Below, piece after piece: positions 1-7,297 of a stretch of 64,000 nt of DNA. Each line of letters opens with the position of its first letter. Positions within the stretch are counted from its first letter, which is position 1. The notes beneath the pieces are model-generated. The model was given only the letters and a program-made list of their open reading frames with translations. It made no database searches and was not told the origin of the DNA. The translations under genes and the position numbers were made by a program. Source of the DNA: Sandaracinaceae bacterium (GTDB lineage: Bacteria; Myxococcota_A; Polyangia; Polyangiales; Houyiibacteriaceae); contig JACKEJ010000004.1 of the NCBI GenBank assembly GCA_020633055.1, forward strand, positions 186,001-250,000, in the 5' to 3' direction.

Positions 1-827
1 TCGGCACGCGCACCAGCGGCGAGGCGCACGACTTCCTGCTGAGCCCCAAGGCGACGCTGGTGGTCACGCCCATCGAGCAGCTCTCGCTGTTCGCGAACTT
101 CGGCTACGGCTTCCACTCGAATGACGCCCGCGGCGTGGTGACCGACGTGGACCCCGCCACCCCGCTCACCCGCGCGCGCGGCTACGAGCTCGGGGCGCGG
201 CTGCAGCTGCGTGACCGCTTGGAGGTCTCGGCGGCCGCGTTCCTGCTGGACCTCGACAGCGAGATCGTGTGGATTGGGGATGCGGGCACGACCGAGCCGC
301 GCGGGGCCACCCGACGCATGGGCGTGGAGGCCAACGCGCGCGTGCAGGCGCTCCCCTGGCTGTCGCTCGATCTCGACCTGACGTGGACCAACTCGGTCTT
401 CGTCGACAACCCCGGCAACGCGGACTCCGTCGCGCTGGCGCCGCGCTTCATGCTGGACAGCGGCGTCCTGGTGCAGCACGCGGCGACCGGCCTCTCGGGG
501 CGCGTGGGACTCGTCTACATCGCGGACCGCCCCGCGACGGAGGACGACTTCCTGCAGGCGGCGGGCTTCTACCGCATCGACGCCAGCGTGCGCTGGGAGA
601 CGCAGCGCTTCGCCCTCGGCCTGACGGTGCAGAACCTCACCAACACGCGCTGGCGCCAGGCGCAGTTCGCGACCGTCTCACGCGTCGCGGGTGAGGTCGA
701 CGCTTCCAGCTGCCCCGCAGGGACGCGCGCGGTCGACGAAGGCGGCGGCTTCGCGGGCTGCGAGGACATCAACTTCACGCCCGGCTGGCCGTTCCACCTG
801 ATGGCGTCGGGGAGCGTGTTCTTCTAG
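1..827 (+). CDS. TonB-dependent outer-membrane receptor, C-terminal part (5' end outside window)
   Basis: The frame is open from base 3 at the left edge and ends at TAG 825-827, giving 274 visible residues. Alternating short beta-strand segments with aromatic girdle residues, the stretch LFANFGYGFHSND, a late VQNLTNTRWRQAQF segment and a final Phe-Phe are typical of the last strands of a TonB-dependent receptor barrel, whose C-terminal aromatic is the BAM recognition signal. Such receptors import siderophores, vitamins or glycans across the outer membrane with energy from TonB. The plug and TonB box are not in view, so the substrate cannot be guessed. The C-terminal region carries an unusual Cys-containing insert (SSCPAGTRAV...GGFAGCED), probably an extracellular disulfide loop. 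Confidence 0.85.
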   Translation, partial: GTRTSGEAHDFLLSPKATLVVTPIEQLSLFANFGYGFHSNDARGVVTDVDPATPLTRARGYELGARLQLRDRLEVSAAAFLLDLDSEIVWIGDAGTTEPRGATRRMGVEANARVQALPWLSLDLDLTWTNSVFVDNPGNADSVALAPRFMLDSGVLVQHAATGLSGRVGLVYIADRPATEDDFLQAAGFYRIDASVRWETQRFALGLTVQNLTNTRWRQAQFATVSRVAGEVDASSCPAGTRAVDEGGGFAGCEDINFTPGWPFHLMASGSVFF

Positions 828-887
828 CCGCGTCGCCGCGTCGTTCGGCCTACTTGGCAGCGTGGCGTTCCGGCACCACGCTGCCGA

Positions 888-1703
888 GTGGTGACCGAGG
901 CGCTCATCCATTTCCTGCAGGGCCGCACCACGGCGGTGCTGACCGGCGCCGGCATCAGCACGGAGAGCGGTATCCCCGACTATCGCGGGCCCGAGACGCG
1001 CCGGCGCGCCCGCGAGCCGATGCGCTTCGCCGCCTTCATGGGCAGCCCCGAGGCGCGAGCGCGGTACTGGGCGCGCAGCACGGTCGGCTGGGAGCGCTTT
1101 CGTCTCGCCCGCCCGAACGCAGGCCATGACGCGTTGGTGCGCCTCGAGAGGGCGGGCTTCACCAGCCCCGTCATCACACAGAACGTCGACCGGCTGCACC
1201 ACGCGGCGGGCAGCCAGCAGGTGGTGGAGCTGCACGGCGCCCTCGCGGAGGTGCGCTGCCTGGACTGCGACGCGCGCGAAGATCGGGACGCGCTGCAGGC
1301 TCGCATCCGAGCGCTGAACCCCGCGTTCGATCCGCAGGTCGAGGCCTGGGCCCCCGATGGGGACGCAGACGTCGCGTGGGTCGCCGACTTCGTGTCACCC
1401 GTGTGTGTGCGCTGCGCGGGGACCCTCAAGCCCGACGTGGTGTTCTTTGGCGAGAACGTCCCCCGCGAGCGCGTGGACGAGGCCTACGCGCGCATCGACC
1501 GCGCCGACGCGCTGCTGGTGGTCGGGAGCTCCCTCGCGGTGTTCAGCGGCTTCCGCTTCGTGCGACACGCCCACACGCACGGGAAGCCGGTCGCCATCCT
1601 CAACCTGGGCGAGAGCCGCGGGGACCCCTACGCGATGTTGCGGATCGAGCAGCCCGCCGGGGAGGTACTCTCCAACGTGGCCCGCGCGCTGCTCTCGCGC
1701 TGA
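888..1703 (+). CDS. Sir2-family NAD-dependent protein deacylase (sirtuin)
   Basis: 271 residues, the usual length of a single-domain bacterial sirtuin. The Rossmann NAD motif GAGIS is at residues 20-24, followed by GIPDYRG. TQNVDRLH is at 97-104 and the catalytic His in ELHG at about 116. A structural zinc site is formed by Cys 124, 127, 173 and 176. GSSLAVFSGF and the late NLGESRGDP segment bind nicotinamide and ribose. The GAGISTESGIPDYRG signature resembles class II (SIRT4-like) enzymes, which remove acetyl or longer acyl groups from lysines while consuming NAD. I use the GTG at 888; a second GTG follows directly at 891. No strong Shine-Dalgarno is present, but a CACGCT hexamer lies just upstream. 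It stands alone, between the receptor and a hydrolase. Confidence 0.93.
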   Translation: MVTEALIHFLQGRTTAVLTGAGISTESGIPDYRGPETRRRAREPMRFAAFMGSPEARARYWARSTVGWERFRLARPNAGHDALVRLERAGFTSPVITQNVDRLHHAAGSQQVVELHGALAEVRCLDCDAREDRDALQARIRALNPAFDPQVEAWAPDGDADVAWVADFVSPVCVRCAGTLKPDVVFFGENVPRERVDEAYARIDRADALLVVGSSLAVFSGFRFVRHAHTHGKPVAILNLGESRGDPYAMLRIEQPAGEVLSNVARALLSR

Positions 1704-1746
1704 CGCGGCCGAGTCCGTGGGCCGACAGGACCGAGAGGCAACACGC

Positions 1747-2657
1747 ATGACGACGAACTCACGCGCGGCGCGCGACGACATCCAGACGATCGAAGGCTGG
1801 GAGCGCGGCGGCGTGTACACCACGTTCCGGGAGCACCGCGTGTTCTATCGGCGGGAGGGGAGCGGCCCGCCGCTGCTCTGCATCCACGGGTACCCGACGT
1901 CCAGCTGGGACTACTACAAGGTCTGGCCGGAGCTGGTGACCCGCTTCGATGTCATGGCCCCCGACATGCTCGGCTTCGGGTTCAGCGACAAGCCCGCGGG
2001 CCATGCGTACCGAGTCGTCGAGCAGGCCGAGCTGCACCTCGCGCTGCTCGCGTCCCTCGGCGTCGAAGAGGCACACGTGCTGTGCCACGACTACGGCGTG
2101 AGTGTGGGGCAGGAGCTGCTCGCGAGGCACGCGGAGGGCCACGGCCCGAAGCTCCTCTCCATCACGTTCCTGAACGGTGGGCTGCTTCCCGAGATGCACC
2201 GACCCCGCCCCATCCAGCGGCTGCTCGCCTCGGGCCGTTCGCGTCGCAGCTCGTGGGCCGGCGCCGCTTTCAGCGCTCGCTTGCAGCCGTCTTTGGGCCC
2301 CGGTCGCAGCCCAGCCGTGAGGAGCTCGACCAGCATTACGCGCTCGTCACGCGCGCAGGGGGCAAGCGCGCGCTCGCCGACCTCATCGCCTACATGGCGG
2401 AGCGTCGCGCACAGGCAGCCCGCTGGGTCCCTGCCTTCTTCGACACCAGCGTACCCAAGCGGGTCATCAACGGCGTGCACGACCCCGTCAGCGGTGGTCA
2501 CCTGGCGGACGAGCTGGAGCGCCGTCAGCCGGGGATCGACATCGTGCGCTTGGACGTCGGGCACTACCCGCAGATGGAAGCCCCCGCGGCCGTGCTGGAC
2601 GCGTTCCTGGAGCTCGCGGCGCGCGTGGATGCGCGCCTCGTTCGCAACAGCATGTAG
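1747..2657 (+). pseudogene. MEST/PEG1-like alpha/beta hydrolase, interrupted by a one-base frameshift
   Basis: The reading starts at ATG 1747 behind a GAGAGG ribosome site. It carries the oxyanion region IHGYPTSSWDYY, LGFGFSDKP and an Asp nucleophile in HDYG (Asp115), close to vertebrate MEST proteins and to the haloalkane dehalogenase/epoxide hydrolase group. At the G run 2232-2234 the frame breaks. The remainder (GPFASQLVGRRRF onward) continues one frame back to the stop at 2657 and supplies the acid in NGVHDPVSG and the His in VGHYPQMEAP. Restoring one G gives about 302 residues, the normal family length, with the full Asp-Asp-His set. Because both halves are perfectly conserved this is either a very recent mutation or a base-calling error in a homopolymer. 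Confidence 0.85.
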
Positions 2658-2689
2658 CCCGGACAGCACGCACGGCGCCCCGGTGAGCG

Positions 2690-3190
2690 CTAGCCCGCGT
2701 GACGCTCGGTCGTCACTCGGCCATCCGCGTTCAGCGAGAGCCAGTGCGTCGCGTCGCGCAGATGCCAGAGGCACGAGTCCTCTCTGAGCGCTTCCCCAGG
2801 CCATGGCTCGACGGTGAGCTCGGAGCCCAAGTCGAAGGTCAGGGTGAGCACACGGTCTTGCAGCCCAACCGCACTCAGCGCCTGCCCGTCGAGGTGATCA
2901 CGGAGCGCGACTTGAAGCTCGGGTCGTGGGCTGTCCGCCGAAGTCATCCGCGCAGCGTCGCGCGAGAGCGTCCAGAACGCCTGCTCGATCCAGCAGTAGT
3001 ACGCCCCCTCGACGTGCACAGCACGGCGCGGCTTTGCGCCCAAGAGGGAGCGCACGTCGCCGACGACCAGGGACGGCGCGCCGAAGTTGAGCGCGAGGAA
3101 GCTGCCATGTGTGTTCTCCACGCCCCAGCTGGGCAGCCCCAGCAGCCGCTCGAAGGCGGCGCGCACCATCCTCGCCTCGAGCTCGTTCAC
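2690..3190 (-). CDS. Hypothetical protein, 166 residues
   Basis: I do not recognise the family. Start GTG 3190 (VNELEARMVRAAF) is chosen because an extended -10 element, TGGTAGCCT on this strand, ends exactly seven bases before it; the open frame itself runs further upstream to 3469 through sequence that belongs to the divergent rhomboid gene. The protein looks soluble and mixed alpha/beta, with no signal peptide or membrane segment. It has a YYCWIEQAFWTL segment and a C-terminal half with beta-strand character (LTLTFDLGSELTVEPW). It is convergent with the preceding hydrolase and divergent from the rhomboid gene. Confidence 0.6.
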   Translation of the reverse strand: MNELEARMVRAAFERLLGLPSWGVENTHGSFLALNFGAPSLVVGDVRSLLGAKPRRAVHVEGAYYCWIEQAFWTLSRDAARMTSADSPRPELQVALRDHLDGQALSAVGLQDRVLTLTFDLGSELTVEPWPGEALREDSCLWHLRDATHWLSLNADGRVTTERHAG

Positions 3191-3197
3191 GCGCCGC

Positions 3198-3206
3198 AGG
3201 CTACCA
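3198..3206 (-). promoter_or_regulatory. Extended -10 element for the 2690-3190 gene (leaderless-type)
   Basis: On the minus strand TGGTAGCCT (hexamer TAGCCT 3203-3198) is followed by seven bases and then GTG 3190. No Shine-Dalgarno fits between. The spacing places transcription start at or next to the start codon. Confidence 0.6.
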
Positions 3207-3217
3207 CGGGCTCGTTC

Positions 3218-3226
3218 TGATAGAGT
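3218..3226 (+). promoter_or_regulatory. Extended -10 element for the rhomboid gene
   Basis: TGATAGAGT matches TGnTANNNT. It would start transcription near 3233, giving a leader of about 35 bases before the chosen TTG start at 3267. It lies back to back with the divergent promoter at 3198-3206. Confidence 0.45.
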
Positions 3227-3266
3227 CGCCCCGCATCGACACGACCGAGGGCTGCAGAAGTTCTTC

Positions 3267-4454
3267 TTGTTTCCGATTGGCCATGACCGGAGTGTGTTCG
3301 GCCTACCGCGCCTGACGCTCGGCATCATCGCGATCTGCTCGCTGCTCCACGTCGTCGCGTGGGGATTCGAGCACCGGGCGGTCGCGGGCGCGGACGCTGC
3401 ACAGGAGCAGATGATGCGGGTGCTGACCCAACACCCCGAGGCCTGCGTCGACTTCGCGATCAGCGGCATTCAGGAGGAGCTGCTGGACGCGATCCAGCCG
3501 CCGCAGTGCGACGCCACGCACGTCCTGACCGAAGCGGACCACGAGCTCGTCGCCGCGTCACGCGAGCTCCTCGCGAACCTCAACCGCATCCCCATCCTGC
3601 GCCTGGGCTACCGCCCCGGCCGCCCCACGCTCGGCACGTTGTTCGCCAGCATGTGGATGCACGGCGACTTCTTCCACCTGCTGGGCAACATGGTGTTCCT
3701 CCTGCTGGCGGGGAGCGTCATCGAGAGCTTCTGGGGACCAGCCCGCTTCGCGGCCCTCTACCTCGCCGCGGGCCTCGCCGGGACCCTGGCTCACCACGCC
3801 ATGAACGTGGGAGATCTGGCGCCGATGGTGGGCGCCTCGGGTGCGATCTCGGGGCTGCTGGGGGCGTTCGTGGTGTCGTACCCGCGCACGCGCATCAAGA
3901 TGGGCTACCTGGTGTGGCTGCTCGTCTTCTTCCGACGCGGGACGTTCATGATGCCGGCTTGGGCGGCCATCCCCCTGTGGGGCGCGCAGCAGCTGTTCGG
4001 CGCGCTGTACGACCCGGAAGGTGGCGTCGCCTACGGAGCCCACATCGGCGGGCTGGGCATCGGGCTGCTGGCGGGAGTGCTCGCGTTCGTGATGGGCATG
4101 GACTCCGTACCGGAGCGTGAGCCCCAGGTCGCCGAGCCGCCGCCTCCTGCGGCCCCGCGCCCGAGCGTGCCCCGGGCGCCCTCGGTGGTCGCGCCGATCG
4201 AGCTCGAGCCCATCGACCTCGGCCCGCTGCAGCCCGCGGGCGACCCGCTCGTCGCGCCTGACCTGTTGGCACCCGATGATCTGCAGCCTCCCGCCGCGCT
4301 GGAGTCCCCCTTCGTGCCCCCTGCCATGGTTGGTCCGCTACCCTCGTCTAGACCTCCGCCCGCCGCTCGTCGTGTGAGCGCCTACCCGGATGGCATCCCG
4401 CTGGACTTCGACCTGCCGGCCTTCGAGCCGCAGGACCCGCCCGTCACCGATTGA
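3267..4454 (+). CDS. Rhomboid-family intramembrane serine protease with Pro-rich cytoplasmic tail
   Basis: Rhomboids cut membrane proteins within the bilayer using a Ser-His dyad. From TTG 3267 the protein begins FPIGHD, the usual opening of bacterial membrane rhomboids, and has 395 residues. The first membrane helix is LGIIAICSLLHVVAWGF, and a long loop follows before HGDFFHLLGNMVFLLLAG. The catalytic Ser191 sits in GASG and the His259 in AHIGG. Further helices lie between. The last roughly 130 residues are a Pro/Ala/Leu-rich tail after VMGMDSVPE with no homology I can name. The open frame extends upstream to 3087, but that part overlaps the divergent gene and its promoter. Two in-frame Cys in the loop (about residues 61 and 81) could form a disulfide. 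Confidence 0.9.
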   Translation: MFPIGHDRSVFGLPRLTLGIIAICSLLHVVAWGFEHRAVAGADAAQEQMMRVLTQHPEACVDFAISGIQEELLDAIQPPQCDATHVLTEADHELVAASRELLANLNRIPILRLGYRPGRPTLGTLFASMWMHGDFFHLLGNMVFLLLAGSVIESFWGPARFAALYLAAGLAGTLAHHAMNVGDLAPMVGASGAISGLLGAFVVSYPRTRIKMGYLVWLLVFFRRGTFMMPAWAAIPLWGAQQLFGALYDPEGGVAYGAHIGGLGIGLLAGVLAFVMGMDSVPEREPQVAEPPPPAAPRPSVPRAPSVVAPIELEPIDLGPLQPAGDPLVAPDLLAPDDLQPPAALESPFVPPAMVGPLPSSRPPPAARRVSAYPDGIPLDFDLPAFEPQDPPVTD

Positions 4455-4565
4455 CCTGGATGCGCCGCCAGCGCTCGTCACGCTCACGACGCGCGGTCTC
4501 CGCGTTCCGTTCGGCTTCGCGCCGGCGGGCATCGCGGGTCAAGCGACGGGGCGCGCGGCTTTGCG

Positions 4566-4571
4566 TATGCT
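4566..4571 (+). promoter_or_regulatory. TATGCT -10 hexamer six bases before ATG 4578
   Basis: TATGCT is followed by GAGCGC and ATG. There is no room for a ribosome site, so this gene is a leaderless candidate. Confidence 0.55.
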
Positions 4572-4577
4572 GAGCGC

Positions 4578-5132
4578 ATGACTGACGGTCCGCGCAAGCC
4601 TGGGGGCGGGTCCGACGAGAGGGACGTCGTCGTGTCTCTCGTCGACTGGCGGCGAGCACACGGCCCCGTGTTTCGGCCGGTTCGCCCCGCGCGCGCCATG
4701 TCAGTGGGCGGCGGAGCCACGGACCGCTTCACCAACGGCTCGGACCTCGCGGACCTCGTCGCCGCGCTCCTCCCCGTGGTAGGCGCGGGTGAGCCGCTGG
4801 GATGGCTGGTCGTCGACGGGCTCGGACGTCTGATCGCGGCGGACGTCCCGGCTGACCTGGACGTCGCGTCGTCGAGAGCGACCGACGCTGCGCTGACGGC
4901 GCTCGAGGAACACGGGATGGCGCGATGCGACGGGGAACACGTGTCGGCGGAGCTCCTCGTGTTGGCGGGCGCGCTCCTGGCGTGCCGCTTCATCCCCCCT
5001 GGCTGCCGGTTCGACATCGCCATCGTCGTCGCACGCCGAGAGCCCCGCATCGCCGATGTCGTGGCCGAGCTCCGCGCAAAGGACCCTGCCGCGCTCCCGC
5101 CGCTCGGCCTCCACGCCTTGTTTTCGGACTAG
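4578..5132 (+). CDS. Hypothetical protein, 184 residues
   Basis: Family not recognised. The N-terminal 50 residues are polar and Arg/Gly-rich. From about residue 55 an ordered alpha/beta region begins: DLVAALLPVVGAGEPLGWLVVDGLGRLIAADVP, then an Ala-rich helix, then LVLAGALLACRFIPPGCRFDIAIVVARRE. There is no convincing signal peptide or transmembrane helix. ATG 4578 is supported by a TATGCT hexamer six bases upstream. It follows the rhomboid gene by 123 bases and has its own promoter, so it is probably a separate unit. Confidence 0.6.
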   Translation: MTDGPRKPGGGSDERDVVVSLVDWRRAHGPVFRPVRPARAMSVGGGATDRFTNGSDLADLVAALLPVVGAGEPLGWLVVDGLGRLIAADVPADLDVASSRATDAALTALEEHGMARCDGEHVSAELLVLAGALLACRFIPPGCRFDIAIVVARREPRIADVVAELRAKDPAALPPLGLHALFSD

Positions 5133-5182
5133 CGGCAGGGCCGCGATGGGTCACGCGCGCACTCGGCCGCAGCGAGACGGAC

Positions 5183-6052
5183 TCAGGGATGCGCGGACGG
5201 GGGCGCCACAGGCTGGGGCGCCACGGGCTGAGGAGCGACGGGCTGGGGCCGCACGGCTCCGCTGCGCGCGTCGGCCAGCTGGACCAGCTCGCGCGCCAGG
5301 GCAGCACGCTGTGGGGCTCGGCTGTCGAGCGAGGCACGCGGACGGCCGCCGTGCTCGACGTACAGCCGGGCGATGTCGGGCATGTCGTAGATGACGCAGT
5401 TGTCGACCGCCGTGAGGTTGTGCGACTGGGCCCACGGGCTCATCTCCGTTGGGTCCAGCCCGGCGTCCACCAGCATGCGCGCGATGGCCAACCGCTGCTC
5501 GAGGCGACCGGGCCAGTCGGTGCCGTTGCCCTGACACACGGAGTACAGGAGCGTCGTCTCGCCCACGTTGGCGGGCACGCGCACGTCGCCGCCGCGCTCG
5601 ATGAGCAGGCTCAGCATCTCGGGCCACGGGTACGCCACGGCGGCTTCCATGGCGGTCGTGCCTCCCCCGTCGCGCACGTTCGGGTCGGCACCCCGGTCGA
5701 GCAGCATGCGCGCGATCTCCATGTGCGCGGCCGTGGGTGGTCCGGTGGCGATGAGCGTCCACGTGAGCGGCGTCGTGCCCGACGTCGTGTCGATGTCGTT
5801 GATCTGTTCGCGCCGCGGCAGCCTCCGGCGCACCTCGGCGACGCGGTCGTTGGCGATGGCCTCGAACAGCATGTAGAAGCGCCGCTGCCGCTGACGGGGG
5901 GCCGACCTCGCCGCGGCCGAGGTAGCGGGCTGCGCCAAGACGTCGTGCGGCGCCGGCTGAGAGCCGACGAGGGCCGCGCTGAGCCCCAACCCGAGCGCGA
6001 AGCCGCGGGCCAAGTGGGTGGGCGTGGGTGCTGCGGTGCGGCGAGTGGACAT
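5183..6052 (-). CDS. Exported ankyrin-repeat protein
   Basis: 289 residues from ATG 6052, which has a strong GGAAGGAG ribosome site. The N-terminus (Arg-rich, then HLARGFALGLGLSAALVGS) is a signal peptide, so the protein acts in the periplasm or is membrane-anchored. Three to four ankyrin repeats follow: TTPLTWTLIATGPPTAAHMEIARMLLDRGADPNVRD, TTAMEAAVAYPWPEMLSLLIERGGDV, a third with TTLLYSVCQGNG...ARMLVDAGLDP and a fourth ending ARLYVEHGGRPRA. Ankyrin repeats mediate protein binding; no partner is obvious. The C-terminus is three copies of Pro-Gln-Pro-Val-Ala (15-base units). A TACGAT -10 lies about 28 bases upstream of the start codon, giving a normal leader, in contrast with many neighbours. 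Confidence 0.88.
   Translation of the reverse strand: MSTRRTAAPTPTHLARGFALGLGLSAALVGSQPAPHDVLAQPATSAAARSAPRQRQRRFYMLFEAIANDRVAEVRRRLPRREQINDIDTTSGTTPLTWTLIATGPPTAAHMEIARMLLDRGADPNVRDGGGTTAMEAAVAYPWPEMLSLLIERGGDVRVPANVGETTLLYSVCQGNGTDWPGRLEQRLAIARMLVDAGLDPTEMSPWAQSHNLTAVDNCVIYDMPDIARLYVEHGGRPRASLDSRAPQRAALARELVQLADARSGAVRPQPVAPQPVAPQPVAPPSAHP
5201..5248 (-). repeat. Tandem 15-base repeat encoding (PQPVA)x3
   Basis: Three near-identical 15-base units encode Pro-Gln-Pro-Val-Ala at the C-terminus of the ankyrin protein. Such in-frame units can expand or contract by slippage without breaking the gene. Confidence 0.7.
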
Positions 6053-6171
6053 GGTCGGCTCCTTCCCGTGTGCAGGATCGTACCGCAGGCGAGCCCCATG
6101 GCTTCCCGCTTTGTGCGCGAGCACGTGAAGGCGGGGAGCCAATGCCAGGCCGCCGCAGGGACGCGCTGGTC

Positions 6172-6561
6172 TCAGGGCGCCACGTACGCGTCGATGAACG
6201 CGAGCGCTTCGTCGCGCGTCGCGAAGGTCTTCCACTCGTACCGAGGATTGGCGACCCAGCGGACTGCGGTGACCATCCCGCGCAGCAACGGCGACGGGGT
6301 CACCACGAGCGCCCCACGGATGCTGCGGTGGGTCCGCGTCTGCTCTCGCCCGAGCCACTCGCCGATGACGCGACGTTGTCCGGCCGTCACGATGGGGAAC
6401 CCGCCCGAGGCCTCGTGCACGGCCCAGTACGGCCTTGGGATGTGGTCTCGCAGCAACGCATCGTGGCCGCGGATGCTCTCCTCGAGCGCGCCGTTGTCGA
6501 TGACGCTGGGCCAGCGACACAGCAGCACACCGTCACGGAGCCAGCGGGTCTCGAACGACAT
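6172..6561 (-). CDS. SpoIIAA/STAS-like small protein
   Basis: 129 residues from ATG 6561, which follows a TACGGT hexamer by eight bases; the longer open frame to 6594 would put the promoter inside the gene. The pattern FETRWLRDGVLLCRWPSVIDNG, a central helix region (RRVIGEWLGREQ), then a hydrophobic strand (GALVVTP), LLRGMVTAVRWVANP and a C-terminal ATRDEALAFIDAY helix resembles the SpoIIAA-like/STAS-like fold found in many Myxococcota proteins of unknown role. It is related in pattern to the protein at 41450-41848, which shares the RG(M/V)xTAxxWV and AT..E.LA(F/W) segments. Function is not known. Confidence 0.65.
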   Translation of the reverse strand: MSFETRWLRDGVLLCRWPSVIDNGALEESIRGHDALLRDHIPRPYWAVHEASGGFPIVTAGQRRVIGEWLGREQTRTHRSIRGALVVTPSPLLRGMVTAVRWVANPRYEWKTFATRDEALAFIDAYVAP

Positions 6562-6569
6562 ACGCGCGC

Positions 6570-6575
6570 ACCGTA
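6570..6575 (-). promoter_or_regulatory. TACGGT -10 hexamer eight bases before ATG 6561
   Basis: On the minus strand TACGGT, then GCGCGCGT, then ATG. It fixes the start of the SpoIIAA-like gene and leaves no ribosome site. Confidence 0.55.
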
Positions 6576-6652
6576 GCGCACGGCAGCGTGCCACGCCCCT
6601 CGGACGCTGGTCGGCCTCGCACCTCGCGCTCGCGAGGGGTGTCGTGTCGCGC

Positions 6653-7297
6653 TCAGATCAGCCCGCGCCGTCGAGCCTCCGCGAGAGCTTGGCGCTTGCC
6701 GCTCGCCTGCAGCGCCGCGTAGATGTTCTTGATGTGCGTGTGCACCGTGTGCGGGCTGATGTGCAGTGTCGCCGCCACCTCGGCGTACGTGCGGCCCGCG
6801 TCGATGGCACGCAGCACCTCGCGCTCGCGGGGACTGAGTGGGTCCGGCTCGTCCGCCTCGGCTGGCGCGCGCAGGGCCTCCACCAGCTGGCGCGCGATGG
6901 AGGGGGACATTGGGGCACCGCCCTCGTGGAGCTGCACCACGGCGTCGATCAGCTCCTCGGGTGCGCAGCCCTTGAGCACGTAGCTGCTGGCGCCGGCCTT
7001 GAGCGCGGACAGCACCGTCCCCCGCTCGTCGAACACCGTGTGCGCCATGATGTCCAGCGAGGCACGGGTGTCCTTGAAGGCGCGGATCACGTCGACGCCC
7101 GATCCATCGGGCAGCCCGAGGTCCACCACGGCCACGTCCGCCACCAAGGTGTCCGGCAGGGCGAGGGCGTCGCGCGCGGTCCCCACGTCGCCTACGACGT
7201 GCAGGCGTGGATCACTGTCCAACAACAGGCGCAGGGAACGCCGCAAGCGCGCATCGTCCTCCACCAACAAGACCCGGATCGGGGCGCTCACGTCCAT
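6653..7297 (-). CDS. NarL/LuxR-family response regulator
   Basis: 214 residues. The receiver domain (about 1-125) has acidic residues Asp14/Asp15, the phospho-acceptor Asp59 in VVDLGLPDGSG and Lys109 in YVLKG. The C-terminal LuxR-type helix-turn-helix (about 145-212) contains LSPREREVLRAI, YAEVAATLHISPHTVHTHIKNIYAAL. Start ATG 7297 lies inside the end of the histidine kinase gene (overlap 7288-7297), so the two are translationally coupled and form one signalling pair. The output is transcription control; the target genes are not evident from this window. Position 87 in the receiver is Thr (AHTVFD), the usual switch residue. Confidence 0.93.
   Translation of the reverse strand: MDVSAPIRVLLVEDDARLRRSLRLLLDSDPRLHVVGDVGTARDALALPDTLVADVAVVDLGLPDGSGVDVIRAFKDTRASLDIMAHTVFDERGTVLSALKAGASSYVLKGCAPEELIDAVVQLHEGGAPMSPSIARQLVEALRAPAEADEPDPLSPREREVLRAIDAGRTYAEVAATLHISPHTVHTHIKNIYAALQASGKRQALAEARRRGLI

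Noticed and set aside
5201..5248. Short tandem repeats considered as a CRISPR or iteron array
   Set aside because: They are in-frame codons for a Pro-Gln-Pro-Val-Ala tail and lack spacers.
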